A stretch of DNA of 64,000 nucleotides from contig MEPB01000038.1 in the NCBI GenBank assembly GCA_001769385.1, forward strand, positions 1 through 64,000, read 5' to 3'. Each line of letters opens with the position of its first letter. Position 1 is the stretch's first letter. The DNA comes from Bacteroidetes bacterium RIFCSPLOWO2_12_FULL_35_15 (lineage in GTDB: Bacteria; Bacteroidota; Bacteroidia; 2-12-FULL-35-15). Below, piece by piece: positions 16,555 to 26,314 of the stretch. Position numbers and translations under genes: made by a program. Under the pieces are notes generated by a model. That model was not told where the DNA came from, did not search any database, and saw only the letters and a list, made by a program, of their open reading frames with translations.

Positions 16555-17244
16555 TCATTTTTTTATTCCTCTGATCATTTCTCTTTTTCCGGGAGGTCCT
16601 TCTAAGGTTTCGACAATAAATCCAACTTTTTTTAATGTACGTTTTACTTCTCCTTTTGCACAATAAGTAACTAAACAACCGTTTGGTTTTGTTGCTGCAA
16701 ATAGTTTTGCAAATAGTTCTTCAGTCCACATTTCAGGTTGCACAGGTGGTCCGAATGCATCAAAATAAATTAGATCATACGTGTTTTTAAACTCAACTTT
16801 TTGTAAGGTGTTTTTTAGTTTGGAGAAAATTAATTTTTCAGAAATTGTAATTTCTTTTTCCCATTCACAAGTATGTAATCCTTTAAATATGGATGTCAGA
16901 GAGGCCATGCCATTCAACCCGGTATCACAAAGTAATTCAGGATAATTTAGTTCTGTTGCTAAATCTACAGCAAGGGGAAATGCTTCTAATGCCGTGTAAT
17001 TAATGTTTCCGGAAAATTGTTTCGATTCAATAAAAGTAAGCAAGGCATTTAAACCGGTTCCTAAACCGATTTCCAAAATAGAAATTATTGAAGGATTTTG
17101 GAACATAACATGTTTCAATCCTGCATTTATAAAAACATGTTTGCTTTCCTGAATTGCTCCATGAGTGGAATGATAATGTTCATTTAACTCCTTTACATAT
17201 AAGGAATGTGAGCCGTCTTCTGTTTTTATCAATGTGGGTCTCAT
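16555..17244 (-). CDS. mnmD: tRNA U34 aminomethyl methyltransferase MnmD
   Basis: A 229-residue SAM-dependent methyltransferase of the MnmC1/MnmD type, which finishes the wobble modification of tRNA by methylating 5-aminomethyl-2-thiouridine. It has the motif I ILEIGLGTGLNALL (about 55-68), the acidic strand YTALEAFPL and the family signature YFDAFGPPVQPEMWTEELF (about 149-167). No FAD oxidase half is present, as in free-standing MnmD proteins. The ATG directly follows the stop of the upstream sulfatase-type gene on the same strand, with no gap, so translation is coupled. The pairing with an envelope enzyme has no obvious functional logic. Confidence 0.92.
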   Translation of the reverse strand: MRPTLIKTEDGSHSLYVKELNEHYHSTHGAIQESKHVFINAGLKHVMFQNPSIISILEIGLGTGLNALLTFIESKQFSGNINYTALEAFPLAVDLATELNYPELLCDTGLNGMASLTSIFKGLHTCEWEKEITISEKLIFSKLKNTLQKVEFKNTYDLIYFDAFGPPVQPEMWTEELFAKLFAATKPNGCLVTYCAKGEVKRTLKKVGFIVETLEGPPGKREMIRGIKK

Positions 17245-19221
17245 TTAATTTTGTGGCCCCACTTTTTTACTATCAAGTAACCATTGAGCTGTTTGATACA
17301 TACTGTGGGCATATTTTTTTAATGTATCTGCTAATAAAGGGTATTGTTGAAGATATTGCTTCGGATCCTTATCATGATAATGCAATAAATATTCGCTTTC
17401 GGCAGAATAGTTATAATACCAGAAATAAGTATCGTTCACACAACCAATCCGGTCATCGGCACTAAAACAAATGTATTTTCGACCTTCTTTTAAGAGATCA
17501 ACTCCCATTGTATTGTTTATATAAGGGCGATTAAGCAATCCCATGATGGTAGGAAACACATCTATCTGGCCACCCACTTTATCGTTCATTTTAGGATCCT
17601 GTATTATTTTTGGCGAGAAAATTAGTAACGGAACTTTATGATACGATAAATTCATCTCATAAAAATCACGGTACCAACTGCCATGATCAGCAATAAAAAC
17701 AAAAATAGTATTATCATACCAGGTTTGTTTTTTGCAGAGATTTAGAAATTTATTGATGGACCAATCGGCATATTCTACAATTTGTTGTTTTTCTTCCTTG
17801 GTCTTTGGAACAAAACCTTTATTTGTCGGAATATAATTTGGTTTATGGTCGCTGCCGGTTAAGATGCTTGCTAAAAAAGGTTTCGGCTGCTTCGCCATTT
17901 GGTTTAATTCTGTAACGGCATGTTCAAATAATACATCATCAGGAACTCCCATTGTACTTATAATTTCGCTGGAGGGAAAATCTTTTTGTCCGATTATTTT
18001 TTGAAATCCATTAGCTTTTAAAAATCCCGACATGTTATCAAATTCCTCATCGTGGGGACAAATAAAAGTAGATTGATAATTAAATTGATTCAAGGTGCTT
18101 GCAATCCCTGTAAATGGTTGAATAGAGCTTTCTGTGGCCATCATCGGATGTTGATTCATCAGTGCAGGCATCGAAAAAAGTGTTGCATAAATTCCGTTGT
18201 AGGTATGAATGCCTGCTGAAAAAATATTGGTAAATGTGTAGGAAACTTTTGCAAGACTATCTAAATACGGTGTCATATTAATCGGATTATTATCCAACCC
18301 CGTTTTAGATAAACTCATGCTTTCCATCATAACAATTACCACATTAGCATTTATAGGCTCTCCTGTAACAGCTATTTTTCGTGCTATTGGAGAACTGAAT
18401 GAATTGCTTTTTTGTATGCCCAAATAATTTTGAATGTTGTTGATGGCGACAGTATTATCAATGAAATGTATTTTATTGTTCTCTGTGTTTTTACTTGATA
18501 TATAACTTCTGAAAAATGTAAATGCTGGGTTCAGTCCCAATTGATTTACAAAATTATTATTGGAGATAAAGGCTGTTCCCCATTGTATTGGGGCTTTTAT
18601 GGTAATTCGCCCGCGAATTCCAAGAACCAAAACAAGAACAATCAAAACACTATAAATAGAGTTTTTAAAATAGCCGGGTAGAACTATTTCATTTTCTTTT
18701 TTTGACTGAAGAGTAGTTCTACTGATAATTTTTACAGCTTTAATGCTTGAGTAGATCAACACTATAAAAAGTGCAATAAAAAAGTAATTACTCCTGTCCT
18801 GAAAAACAAGTTTGAACATGAACATGGGATTATCCGACCAATTGAGCACCGAATAGGTAACACGCGTAAGGAAATGTTCAAAATAGGGGATGTCAACAGA
18901 GCAAATAAAAAATGCAATACAATACAGTGAAATTACATAGGCATTAGAAAAGTGGAGCAGAAGTTCAGATCTTTTCTTTAGGAATTTCCTGATGATGATG
19001 AGGATTGCAGGAACTGAAAGCAAATAACAACTTACCACGGTATCGAATCGTAAGCCCATCAGAAATCCTTCTGCGAGAAGTCTTTTTGAAACAGAAGCTG
19101 CTTGTTGCCATTGGGTGATAACTAAAATTACTCTGAACAGGGTGAATACAAGAATTCCCGAAAAATAAATTTTTAATAGATAACGAATTTCTAAAGGGAT
19201 ATTCCGAAAAATATTTTTCAA
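17245..19221 (-). CDS. LTA-synthase-type sulfatase-fold membrane enzyme (second copy)
   Basis: A 658-residue inner-membrane protein with about five membrane segments in residues 13-202 and a periplasmic sulfatase-fold domain from about 290. E300 in VIVMMES is the first metal ligand, T340 in AGIHTYNGIYATLFS the likely nucleophile, and FIADHGSWYRDFYE supplies further metal ligands. It shares the LtaS-like layout with the enzyme at 11333-13192 but is clearly divergent. The likely reaction is transfer of a phospholipid headgroup to a surface glycan or lipid. It is the first gene of a two-gene unit with mnmD. A family B repeat lies directly upstream. Confidence 0.88.
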   Translation of the reverse strand: MKNIFRNIPLEIRYLLKIYFSGILVFTLFRVILVITQWQQAASVSKRLLAEGFLMGLRFDTVVSCYLLSVPAILIIIRKFLKKRSELLLHFSNAYVISLYCIAFFICSVDIPYFEHFLTRVTYSVLNWSDNPMFMFKLVFQDRSNYFFIALFIVLIYSSIKAVKIISRTTLQSKKENEIVLPGYFKNSIYSVLIVLVLVLGIRGRITIKAPIQWGTAFISNNNFVNQLGLNPAFTFFRSYISSKNTENNKIHFIDNTVAINNIQNYLGIQKSNSFSSPIARKIAVTGEPINANVVIVMMESMSLSKTGLDNNPINMTPYLDSLAKVSYTFTNIFSAGIHTYNGIYATLFSMPALMNQHPMMATESSIQPFTGIASTLNQFNYQSTFICPHDEEFDNMSGFLKANGFQKIIGQKDFPSSEIISTMGVPDDVLFEHAVTELNQMAKQPKPFLASILTGSDHKPNYIPTNKGFVPKTKEEKQQIVEYADWSINKFLNLCKKQTWYDNTIFVFIADHGSWYRDFYEMNLSYHKVPLLIFSPKIIQDPKMNDKVGGQIDVFPTIMGLLNRPYINNTMGVDLLKEGRKYICFSADDRIGCVNDTYFWYYNYSAESEYLLHYHDKDPKQYLQQYPLLADTLKKYAHSMYQTAQWLLDSKKVGPQN

Positions 19222-19227
19222 GTGCTT

Positions 19228-19470
19228 AGAGCCTGTTTAAATTTTGTTCAAATTATTTGTTATCGCAATGTGGGTTGTCATTTCGAGTAGCCTTCCTTTT
19301 TCAGGAAGGTGTATCGAGAAAGTGTGAGAGCTTATTGTTTCAGAATTCTCCCCGCCTTCTCGATACGCTCCCGGAGTTTATCCTGAGCAAAGTCGAAGGG
19401 GTCGCACTCGATTGACCCCGCAATGTATGCTATACTATATTTTTATTTTAGCGAAATTTAAACAGGCTCT
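19228..19470. repeat. Family B MITE-like element with 17-bp perfect inverted ends
   Basis: Positions 19228-19244 and 19454-19470 are perfect inverted repeats (AGAGCCTGTTTAAATTT). The 243-bp unit holds several internal hairpins (GCCTTCCTTTTTCAGGAAGG; TATCGAGAA with TTCTCGATA) and a GAGTTTATCCTGAGCAAAG core, but no protein. It sits in the 329-base gap between the sulfatase-type gene and the OmpA-type gene. It is the clearest member of its family in the window. Confidence 0.8.
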
Positions 19471-19550
19471 TAGTGTTGTAATTATTTTGTTCATTGCGAT
19501 TGCAAGAAGAGCTCTTTTAAATTTAATTCCAAATTGAAATAAGACTTCAA

Positions 19551-21608
19551 TTATTTACTCAAAATTTTAAACTCTGTTCTTCTGTTCAATTGTCGCCCTT
19601 CATCCGTATCATTTGTAGCAATTGCCTGCTCTTCTCCATAACCTGCAGAAGTCAGTCTGTCAGCCGATATTCCTTTTGTGATCAGGTAATCAACAACAGC
19701 TTTTGCACGGCTGTTTGATAATTTTTTGTTGTAATCATCAGCTCCTTTTGAATCGGTATGACCGGAGATCTCAATTTTTAAAGTGGGCACATCATTTAAT
19801 AATTTTGTCAAACGTTCTAATTCATTTGTTGATTCGGGTCGTAAGGTTGCTTTATCAAAATCAAAGAAAATATTTTTCAAAATAATTTTGCTTCCAACAG
19901 CAATATTTTTTAATGCAACATCTTTAACAACTTCTTGGAAAGCTGCAATTGCAGGAATGTCAAAGTTCTCGGAGTGGAAAAGATAATTTTCTTTTTTTAC
20001 AGCGATACCATAATTTTTACCTGCAGGTAAGGAGACTAAATATTTACCTGTTGAACTATTAGAGGTAAAACTGGCAATCACTTCATTTTTTTGATTGTCG
20101 ATAATATCGATTGTTGCTTCCAGGGGTTTTTTAGTTAAATCATCAGTAATTACTCCTTTTAATATTGTTAATTGGGCTTCTTTTATCAGCATAATTGGAG
20201 CGATTACAGTTTCTTTAACAGGAGCTGCAATACTGGCCAGTAAATTATCTTCATTGTTTAAGGTCATTGGTTTTTCAGGACCTAAAAATGTAACCATATA
20301 AATGTCTTTTTCGCCATATCCTTTTGCATTGAAGGAAGAATAATATCCATGCTTACTGTTTGCAGATACAACAAAAAACACATCGTCATCAGGTGTATTT
20401 ATTGGATATCCAAGGTTTTCAGGCTCTGACCATGTTTTAGTTTTATCATCATATACCGATTTGAAAATATCATAACCTCCCATTGTTTTATGACCTTGCG
20501 AGCTGAAATAAAGTGTTTTACCATCCGGATGGATGAATACGCCTTCTTCGCCATATTTGGTATTGATCGTTGTACCAAGGTTCAGCACTTTCCCCCATCT
20601 TCCTTTTTCATCTTTGTAGGAGATATAAATATCTCTGCTTCCCAAACTGCCATCCGGTTTATCAGAAACAATGTAAACGGCTTTCCCGTCAGGAGTGTAA
20701 CAAGCGGATGATTCGTGGAAATCGGTATTAATATTTTTATTCATTTTTTCGGGCTTTGACCACGAATCACCTTTTAATTCAGACTCCAGCAAATCGCCTT
20801 GGTTTTTCCCGATATAAATTAAAAATTTTTGTCCATCAGCAGATAAACCGGAGTTCGCATCATGGTCTTCTGTATTGATGGGCTTTCCCATGTTAAGAGC
20901 CGGAGACCATTTATCACCTTTTTTCGTAGAAATATAAATATCTTCAAATGGTTCATTAATGTTTTCGTCAATTCCTCCACCGGTAGTATTTGGTCTGCGG
21001 GAAGTAAATAACATTACCGATTCATCAGCAGAAATTACCGGACCATAATCAGGATATTGTGAATTTATTTCAGGACCAACATTATCAATAAATACGCGAA
21101 TCGGATTTTTAATTAGTTCTTTTCCTGTTAAACATTCTTCTTTTTGTTTGGCAATGTCTTCAATTAATTCTTTGAACTCCGAATAATTGGTCAGGGTTTT
21201 TTCAAAAAGTTTAAACTCTTCAATTGATTTATCCCACTGCATATCTAAATGGTAAGCTTTGGCAAGTACCAGATGTACCTGGGGGTCAACGGCAGGATTT
21301 AATTGCAAGGCTTTTTCTAAAAAAGGTATTGATTTCAATTTGTAATTGGAGTACAAATAACTTTTCCCGATCTTATAATTAAGCATTGCATTGTTGGGGT
21401 TAAATTTATTTGCCAGCAAATAAGGATCTAAAGCTTGTCTGTAAAATACAGAGCCTTGTTCAAAGAATTTATCCCCTATTTCAATGTTGCGTTTTGCTTC
21501 TTTTAGTCCGTCTTTATTATCTTTGAAAAATTCTTTCTCAAACTCAACATTCTGTGCGAAAACATTGACAGTAAATAGAAGTACTAAGAGTGTTATTATT
21601 TTTTTCAT
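19551..21608 (-). CDS. OmpA-family protein with TPR, PD40 propeller and CRD (PorE-like)
   Basis: A 685-residue exported protein. Order: signal peptide (1-18, ending VFAQ); TPR region (about 35-150); PD40/WD40-like propeller (about 175-450) with repeated GGIDENI/GKALYFSS-type blades; a carboxypeptidase-regulatory-like beta domain (about 485-565, LKGVITDDLTKKPLEATI); and an OmpA peptidoglycan-binding domain (575-685, FFDFDKATLRPES, SGHTDSKGADDYN). This is the architecture of PorE, the T9SS component that anchors the machine to peptidoglycan. Unlike PorE it lacks a lipobox cysteine, so it may be a soluble periplasmic paralogue. It follows a TPR gene by 45 bases. Confidence 0.88.
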   Translation of the reverse strand: MKKIITLLVLLFTVNVFAQNVEFEKEFFKDNKDGLKEAKRNIEIGDKFFEQGSVFYRQALDPYLLANKFNPNNAMLNYKIGKSYLYSNYKLKSIPFLEKALQLNPAVDPQVHLVLAKAYHLDMQWDKSIEEFKLFEKTLTNYSEFKELIEDIAKQKEECLTGKELIKNPIRVFIDNVGPEINSQYPDYGPVISADESVMLFTSRRPNTTGGGIDENINEPFEDIYISTKKGDKWSPALNMGKPINTEDHDANSGLSADGQKFLIYIGKNQGDLLESELKGDSWSKPEKMNKNINTDFHESSACYTPDGKAVYIVSDKPDGSLGSRDIYISYKDEKGRWGKVLNLGTTINTKYGEEGVFIHPDGKTLYFSSQGHKTMGGYDIFKSVYDDKTKTWSEPENLGYPINTPDDDVFFVVSANSKHGYYSSFNAKGYGEKDIYMVTFLGPEKPMTLNNEDNLLASIAAPVKETVIAPIMLIKEAQLTILKGVITDDLTKKPLEATIDIIDNQKNEVIASFTSNSSTGKYLVSLPAGKNYGIAVKKENYLFHSENFDIPAIAAFQEVVKDVALKNIAVGSKIILKNIFFDFDKATLRPESTNELERLTKLLNDVPTLKIEISGHTDSKGADDYNKKLSNSRAKAVVDYLITKGISADRLTSAGYGEEQAIATNDTDEGRQLNRRTEFKILSK

Positions 21609-21653
21609 ATTAAAATTTTGTTTCGTAGATTCGTATAAATTGGTAATTCCAGA

Positions 21654-22715
21654 TTACTTACAGTCTCCTGTATAATTTTTAGCGGCCTCAATACCAAGTT
21701 CGATTGCTTTTTTCCAATCGCTGCAGGCGCCATCATTATCACGGAGCATCTCTTTTGCGATACCTCGATTTAAATAAGCGTAGCCATAACCCGGATTTAA
21801 CTGAATAGCTTTTGTACAATCTTCAATACAACCTTGAAAATTTTTCAGTTTGTATTTTGCAGCAGCACGATTGTTGAAAGCAAAAGCATAATCTGGTTTT
21901 AGCTGAATAGCACTACTAAAATCTTCAACCGCACCTTTATAATCAGTGTTATCGAATTTTGCCGAACCTCGATTATTATAAGCTATATAATAATCTTTTT
22001 TCTGACGGATAGCTTCTGAATAATCGCTGATAGCTCCTTTAAAATCACCTTTTTTACGTTTTGCGCTTGCAAGATTATTATAGGTAAAGGCCATTTCTGA
22101 ATTGTTGATCAAGGCTTTATTATAATCGCTGATGGCTCCTGAAATATCTTCTAATTGTCGTTTAACGCTTCCTCGGTCATTGTATGCATAGGCATAATCC
22201 GGCTTAAATTTAATAGCTAAATTAAAATCTTCGAGCGCACCTTTATAATCGGCATTTTCAAATTTTAATTCACCACGATAATAGTAGGCTTGCGCATAAT
22301 CAGTTTTTACTTCAATGGTTTTGGAATAATCAGCCACTGCGCCTGTTTTATCTCCTAATGCGAATTTTGTTTGAGCGCGACTGAAATAACTGTCGGGATC
22401 TTGAGAAAGAGTAAGTGATTTGTCGAAATCAGAGATTGCTCCGTTGTAATCTTTTATTTCAAATTTGGTAGCACCCCGGTTGTAATATGCTTTTTGAAAA
22501 TCAGGCTTTAAAGTAATTGCCTGATTAAAATTAGTTATAGCACTTTGAAAATTTTTAGTGGCGAAATCAGAGATTCCGCTATTGTAGAATTTTTCTGCAT
22601 CCTGTGTACCATCGTCCAGAATCTTAGCTTTTACAATGGAATCAGTTTGGGCAATGCAATAATTGTGTATCGCGAAGGCACAAAACAAAATAGAACTTAT
22701 TTTTTTTAACTTCAT
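21654..22715 (-). CDS. Exported TPR-repeat protein
   Basis: A 353-residue protein with a signal peptide (about 1-22, HNYCIAQ) followed by nine consecutive 34-residue TPR units from about residue 39 to 345. Repeats show the usual pattern such as YNRGATKFEIKDYNGAISDF and end in AI.LKPD. TPR arrays bind partner proteins. The gene lies 45 bases upstream of the PorE-like OmpA gene on the same strand, so the product may be a periplasmic partner of that protein. No enzymatic domain is present. Confidence 0.88.
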   Translation of the reverse strand: MKLKKISSILFCAFAIHNYCIAQTDSIVKAKILDDGTQDAEKFYNSGISDFATKNFQSAITNFNQAITLKPDFQKAYYNRGATKFEIKDYNGAISDFDKSLTLSQDPDSYFSRAQTKFALGDKTGAVADYSKTIEVKTDYAQAYYYRGELKFENADYKGALEDFNLAIKFKPDYAYAYNDRGSVKRQLEDISGAISDYNKALINNSEMAFTYNNLASAKRKKGDFKGAISDYSEAIRQKKDYYIAYNNRGSAKFDNTDYKGAVEDFSSAIQLKPDYAFAFNNRAAAKYKLKNFQGCIEDCTKAIQLNPGYGYAYLNRGIAKEMLRDNDGACSDWKKAIELGIEAAKNYTGDCK

Positions 22716-22966
22716 AGATTGATTTTTTAGAAAGCTAAATATATATTTTTTTTTTGTAATTAAGAAATAGCTTTGTTTATTCTAGTATTTATTGAAATTT
22801 AAGTTTTAGAATGTTTTTTTATCAATTAATATTTTTTTTCATTGAATTGAGGGGACTCTAATAAAATTTCAAATTGCTTTTAAGAGTCCTTTCTTTTTTT
22901 TTGTTAAAAATCCATATATCCTGCGAACTATCATTTAAAGTTTTTCAAAAAGCAAAACTAAATCCT

Positions 22967-22974
22967 TAAGTTTG
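22967..22974 (+). promoter_or_regulatory. Bacteroidota -7 box TAAGTTTG
   Basis: TAAGTTTG matches TAnnTTTG and lies 13 bases before the ATG of the MFS gene, implying a very short leader. Confidence 0.5.
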
Positions 22975-22987
22975 TCCTCCTAGAAAA

Positions 22988-24256
22988 ATGCGAATGATTC
23001 AAGAAAAATCGAACAGATCACCCTTACTGACTATTTTTTTAACTGTATTCATAAACCTGTTAGGGGTAGGGATCGTAATACCTGTTATAGCCCCTTTGTT
23101 ACTTGTTCCAACACATGATATGCTACCGGCAGACATGAGTCAGGAAACGCGTTCCATCATTCTTGGATTTTTAATTGCTTCATTTCCTTTAGCTCAGTTT
23201 TTTGGAGCTCCTATATTAGGAGCACTTTCTGACCGGTATGGCAGAAAAAAGTTTTTAGCACTATCTATTTTCGGAACTTTAATCGGGTATTTACTTTTTG
23301 CGTATGCAATTGTGATACATGATATTTATTTGCTGTTCTTCAGCAGGATTTTGGATGGATTTACCGGGGGAAACATTTCTATTGCTTTTTCTGCTATTTC
23401 AGACCTGAGCACTGAGAAAACAAAAGCAAAAAACTTCGGATTGATTGGTGCAGCATTTGGCTTGGGCTTTATTCTTGGTCCATACATGGGAGGGAAATTA
23501 GCTGATCCTCATCTGATTTCGTGGTTTAATGCCGCTACACCATTTTGGTTTGCTGCCGGATTAACTGCTTTAAATTTAGTATTTGTTTTTGTTTCTTTCC
23601 CCGAAACACTAAAAGAAAAAAACAAAACACCGGTGAGTTTGTTTACCGGTATTTATAATATCAATACAGCTTTTCAACTTAAACATTTAAGAATAATATT
23701 TTTAGTTGTGTTCTTATTTACCTTGGGTTGGAATTTTTTCACTCAATTTTTCTCAGTGTTTTTGATCCATAAATTTGAGTATAAAGATTTTTCTCAAATT
23801 GCTAACATCTTCGCATTCATTGGTATCTGGATAGTTGTGGCTCAAGGAGGACTTCAACGCCCTTTGACAAAAAAATATTCTTCCTTAAAAATCATTAAGG
23901 TCACTGCATTACTTATAGGAATTACCCTGCCAATGCTTTTATTTCCTTCGTCAACACAAGTATTTTATATATTTTATATCCTGCCTTTTGTTTCTGTTTT
24001 TCAAGGCCTTACTCAACCAAATCTTACCGCAGTTGTTTCTGATCAGGTTGGAGAAAAGGACCAAGGTCAAATATTAGGAATTAATCAATCTATACAATCA
24101 TTAGGAATGGCGATCCCTCCAATTATTGCAGGATATATCCATACTTTACATCCGAATTTGCCAATTATTGTAGCGTGTGTATGCACCATCATAGGATGGT
24201 TGGTTCTTGTTTTATTTTTCAAAACAAAAAAAGAGAAACATGCTTTTGAAAAATAA
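22988..24256 (+). CDS. MFS transporter, tetracycline-exporter-like
   Basis: A 422-residue major facilitator with 12 predicted membrane segments. Motif A is GALSDRYGRKK (about 77-87), and the LGLILGPYMGG-like stretch GLGFILGPYMGGKLADP after the fifth helix is typical of the drug:proton antiporter group related to TetA. It probably exports a small molecule using the proton gradient; the substrate cannot be told and housekeeping efflux is as likely as drug resistance. It stands alone with its own -7 box. No regulator is adjacent. Confidence 0.9.
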   Translation: MRMIQEKSNRSPLLTIFLTVFINLLGVGIVIPVIAPLLLVPTHDMLPADMSQETRSIILGFLIASFPLAQFFGAPILGALSDRYGRKKFLALSIFGTLIGYLLFAYAIVIHDIYLLFFSRILDGFTGGNISIAFSAISDLSTEKTKAKNFGLIGAAFGLGFILGPYMGGKLADPHLISWFNAATPFWFAAGLTALNLVFVFVSFPETLKEKNKTPVSLFTGIYNINTAFQLKHLRIIFLVVFLFTLGWNFFTQFFSVFLIHKFEYKDFSQIANIFAFIGIWIVVAQGGLQRPLTKKYSSLKIIKVTALLIGITLPMLLFPSSTQVFYIFYILPFVSVFQGLTQPNLTAVVSDQVGEKDQGQILGINQSIQSLGMAIPPIIAGYIHTLHPNLPIIVACVCTIIGWLVLVLFFKTKKEKHAFEK

Positions 24257-24369
24257 TTTCAGAAATCTCCTGAACAGCTTAATTTGCATAAAGTTTTCTT
24301 TGTGTCGGAATTACAAAAAGCATAAAAAAGGTAGTCGGTTTATAGTCCAATTAAACTAAAATTTAATTC

Positions 24370-26217
24370 ATGAAAAAAATAATTTATTCAGCAGTGTCCG
24401 TCTCTATGTTTTTGTTTATAGCTTGTTCGGGCAATAAGGAAAAAGCACAGGAAAAAATAATTTCTTCCGAAGAAGTAAAAGCAGAAAGTAAAAAGGCTAA
24501 TGATTTTTTTGATCGGGTATTTGATGCAGCTGTTGATCGGGATCCTATGCGTCAATCCATATTAGGTATTAAAAAGGATTATGATAAATGGACCGACATT
24601 ACAGATGAGAATGCACAAAAGGAATTGGAAATTGTAAAGATAAATCTGGATTCTCTTCATAGTAATTTTAAGTTGGATGCATTAGATGAACAAACAAAAG
24701 TTTCTTATAAACTGTTTGAAAAAGAGTGCAACAACCGCATTGATAATTTTAAATGGCGCTTTCATGATTATCCAGTAAATCAAATGGGAGGTTTGCAAAC
24801 CGATGTGCCAACTTTTTTGGTAAATGTGCATTTAGTGGCAATTAAACAGGATGCGGAAGCATACATTTCCCGTTTAAATGGTATCAAAACATTGTTTGAT
24901 CAGTTGATCGTTAATTTAAAAATTCGGGAAGAGAAAAACATTATTCCTCCACAGTTTGTTTTCCCATATGTAATCAATGATTGTAAAAATATTATCAGTG
25001 GGGCGCCATTTGAAAAAGGAAAACCAAATTGTGCTTTGTTGGAAGATTTTACAAAAAAGGTGAATGACTTAAAGGATGCAAGCGATGTGGATAAAAAACA
25101 ATTGATTGAAAATGCGAATAATGCCTTATTGAAATCGGTAAAACCAGCTTATGAAAAATTAATGATGTATTGGAATGAATTGGCGAAAAAAGCAACAGCT
25201 GATGATGGTGCATGGAAACTAACTGACGGTAGTGCTTTTTATGATGCTGCATTAAAGCTGACAACTACAACCGATATGACTGCCGATGAAATTCATGAAT
25301 TAGGTTTGAAAGAAGTTGCACGTATTCACACAGAGATGAAAGAGATCATGAAAAAGGTTCATTTCAAAAATGATAATCTCAGCGATTTTTTTGATTTTAT
25401 GCGTACCGATAAACAATTCTATTTTCAAAATACTGCGGAAGGTAAAGAGGCATATCGTGTGAAAGCAGTAAAAATTATTGATGATATGAAAAAAGAACTG
25501 GACAAATTATTTTTAACAAAACCAAAAGCAGATATTGTGGTGTTGCCTGTTGAGTCTTTCCGTGAAAAATCAGCAGGAGGAGCCTTTTATGAAGAACCGG
25601 CAATTGATGGTTCCCGTCCGGGACGATATTATATCAATTTATACAATATGGATGATCAGGCTATTTATCAAATGGAAGCATTGGCTTATCATGAAGGAGT
25701 TCCGGGACATCATATGCAAATTGCAATAGCTCAGGAATTAAAAGGGATCCCGAAATTCAGGATGCATGGTGGAAATACGGCTTATGTGGAAGGATGGGCA
25801 CTGTATTCAGAACTTGTACCCAAAGAAATAGGTTTTTACCAGGATCCTTATTCTGATTTTGGCCGATTAGCAATGGAATTATTCCGTGCAGCACGCTTGG
25901 TTGTAGATACCGGCATTCACCGTAAAAAATGGACGAGGGAACAAGCATTAGCTTATTTCAAAGAAAATACACCGAATCCGGAAGGCGATAATAAAAAAGA
26001 AATTGAGCGTTACATTATCTGGCCATCCCAGGCAACTGGTTATAAGATCGGGATGAATAAAATTTTAGAACTTCGTGAAAACGCAAAAAAGAACTTAGGG
26101 AATAAATTTGACATCCGCGAATTTCATGATGTTGTTTTAACTTCCGGTCCACTTCCTATGGATATTTTAGAAGAAGTTGTAAATTCGTGGGTAGAAAAAA
26201 AAAGTAAAATAATTTGA
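24370..26217 (+). CDS. DUF885 family lipoprotein, putative metallopeptidase
   Basis: A 615-residue lipoprotein with lipobox cysteine C19 (FIACS). The body fits DUF885, helical proteins believed to be zinc peptidases. The signature YHEGVPGHHMQ, with H441, E442, H447 and H448, supplies the expected metal-binding and catalytic residues, and the downstream YVEGWALYSE gives a further Glu. It probably degrades peptides at the periplasmic or outer face. Followed after 97 bases by an M42 aminopeptidase gene on the same strand, so the two may cooperate in peptide use. The substrate is not visible. Confidence 0.9.
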   Translation: MKKIIYSAVSVSMFLFIACSGNKEKAQEKIISSEEVKAESKKANDFFDRVFDAAVDRDPMRQSILGIKKDYDKWTDITDENAQKELEIVKINLDSLHSNFKLDALDEQTKVSYKLFEKECNNRIDNFKWRFHDYPVNQMGGLQTDVPTFLVNVHLVAIKQDAEAYISRLNGIKTLFDQLIVNLKIREEKNIIPPQFVFPYVINDCKNIISGAPFEKGKPNCALLEDFTKKVNDLKDASDVDKKQLIENANNALLKSVKPAYEKLMMYWNELAKKATADDGAWKLTDGSAFYDAALKLTTTTDMTADEIHELGLKEVARIHTEMKEIMKKVHFKNDNLSDFFDFMRTDKQFYFQNTAEGKEAYRVKAVKIIDDMKKELDKLFLTKPKADIVVLPVESFREKSAGGAFYEEPAIDGSRPGRYYINLYNMDDQAIYQMEALAYHEGVPGHHMQIAIAQELKGIPKFRMHGGNTAYVEGWALYSELVPKEIGFYQDPYSDFGRLAMELFRAARLVVDTGIHRKKWTREQALAYFKENTPNPEGDNKKEIERYIIWPSQATGYKIGMNKILELRENAKKNLGNKFDIREFHDVVLTSGPLPMDILEEVVNSWVEKKSKII

Positions 26218-26314
26218 AAACCTGCATGTCGGCAGACAGGTGTGGCAATTTAAAAATTTACTACTGAATATTGACTCATTTACCCAATCAGTGATTAACT
26301 AATAAACTAACGTA

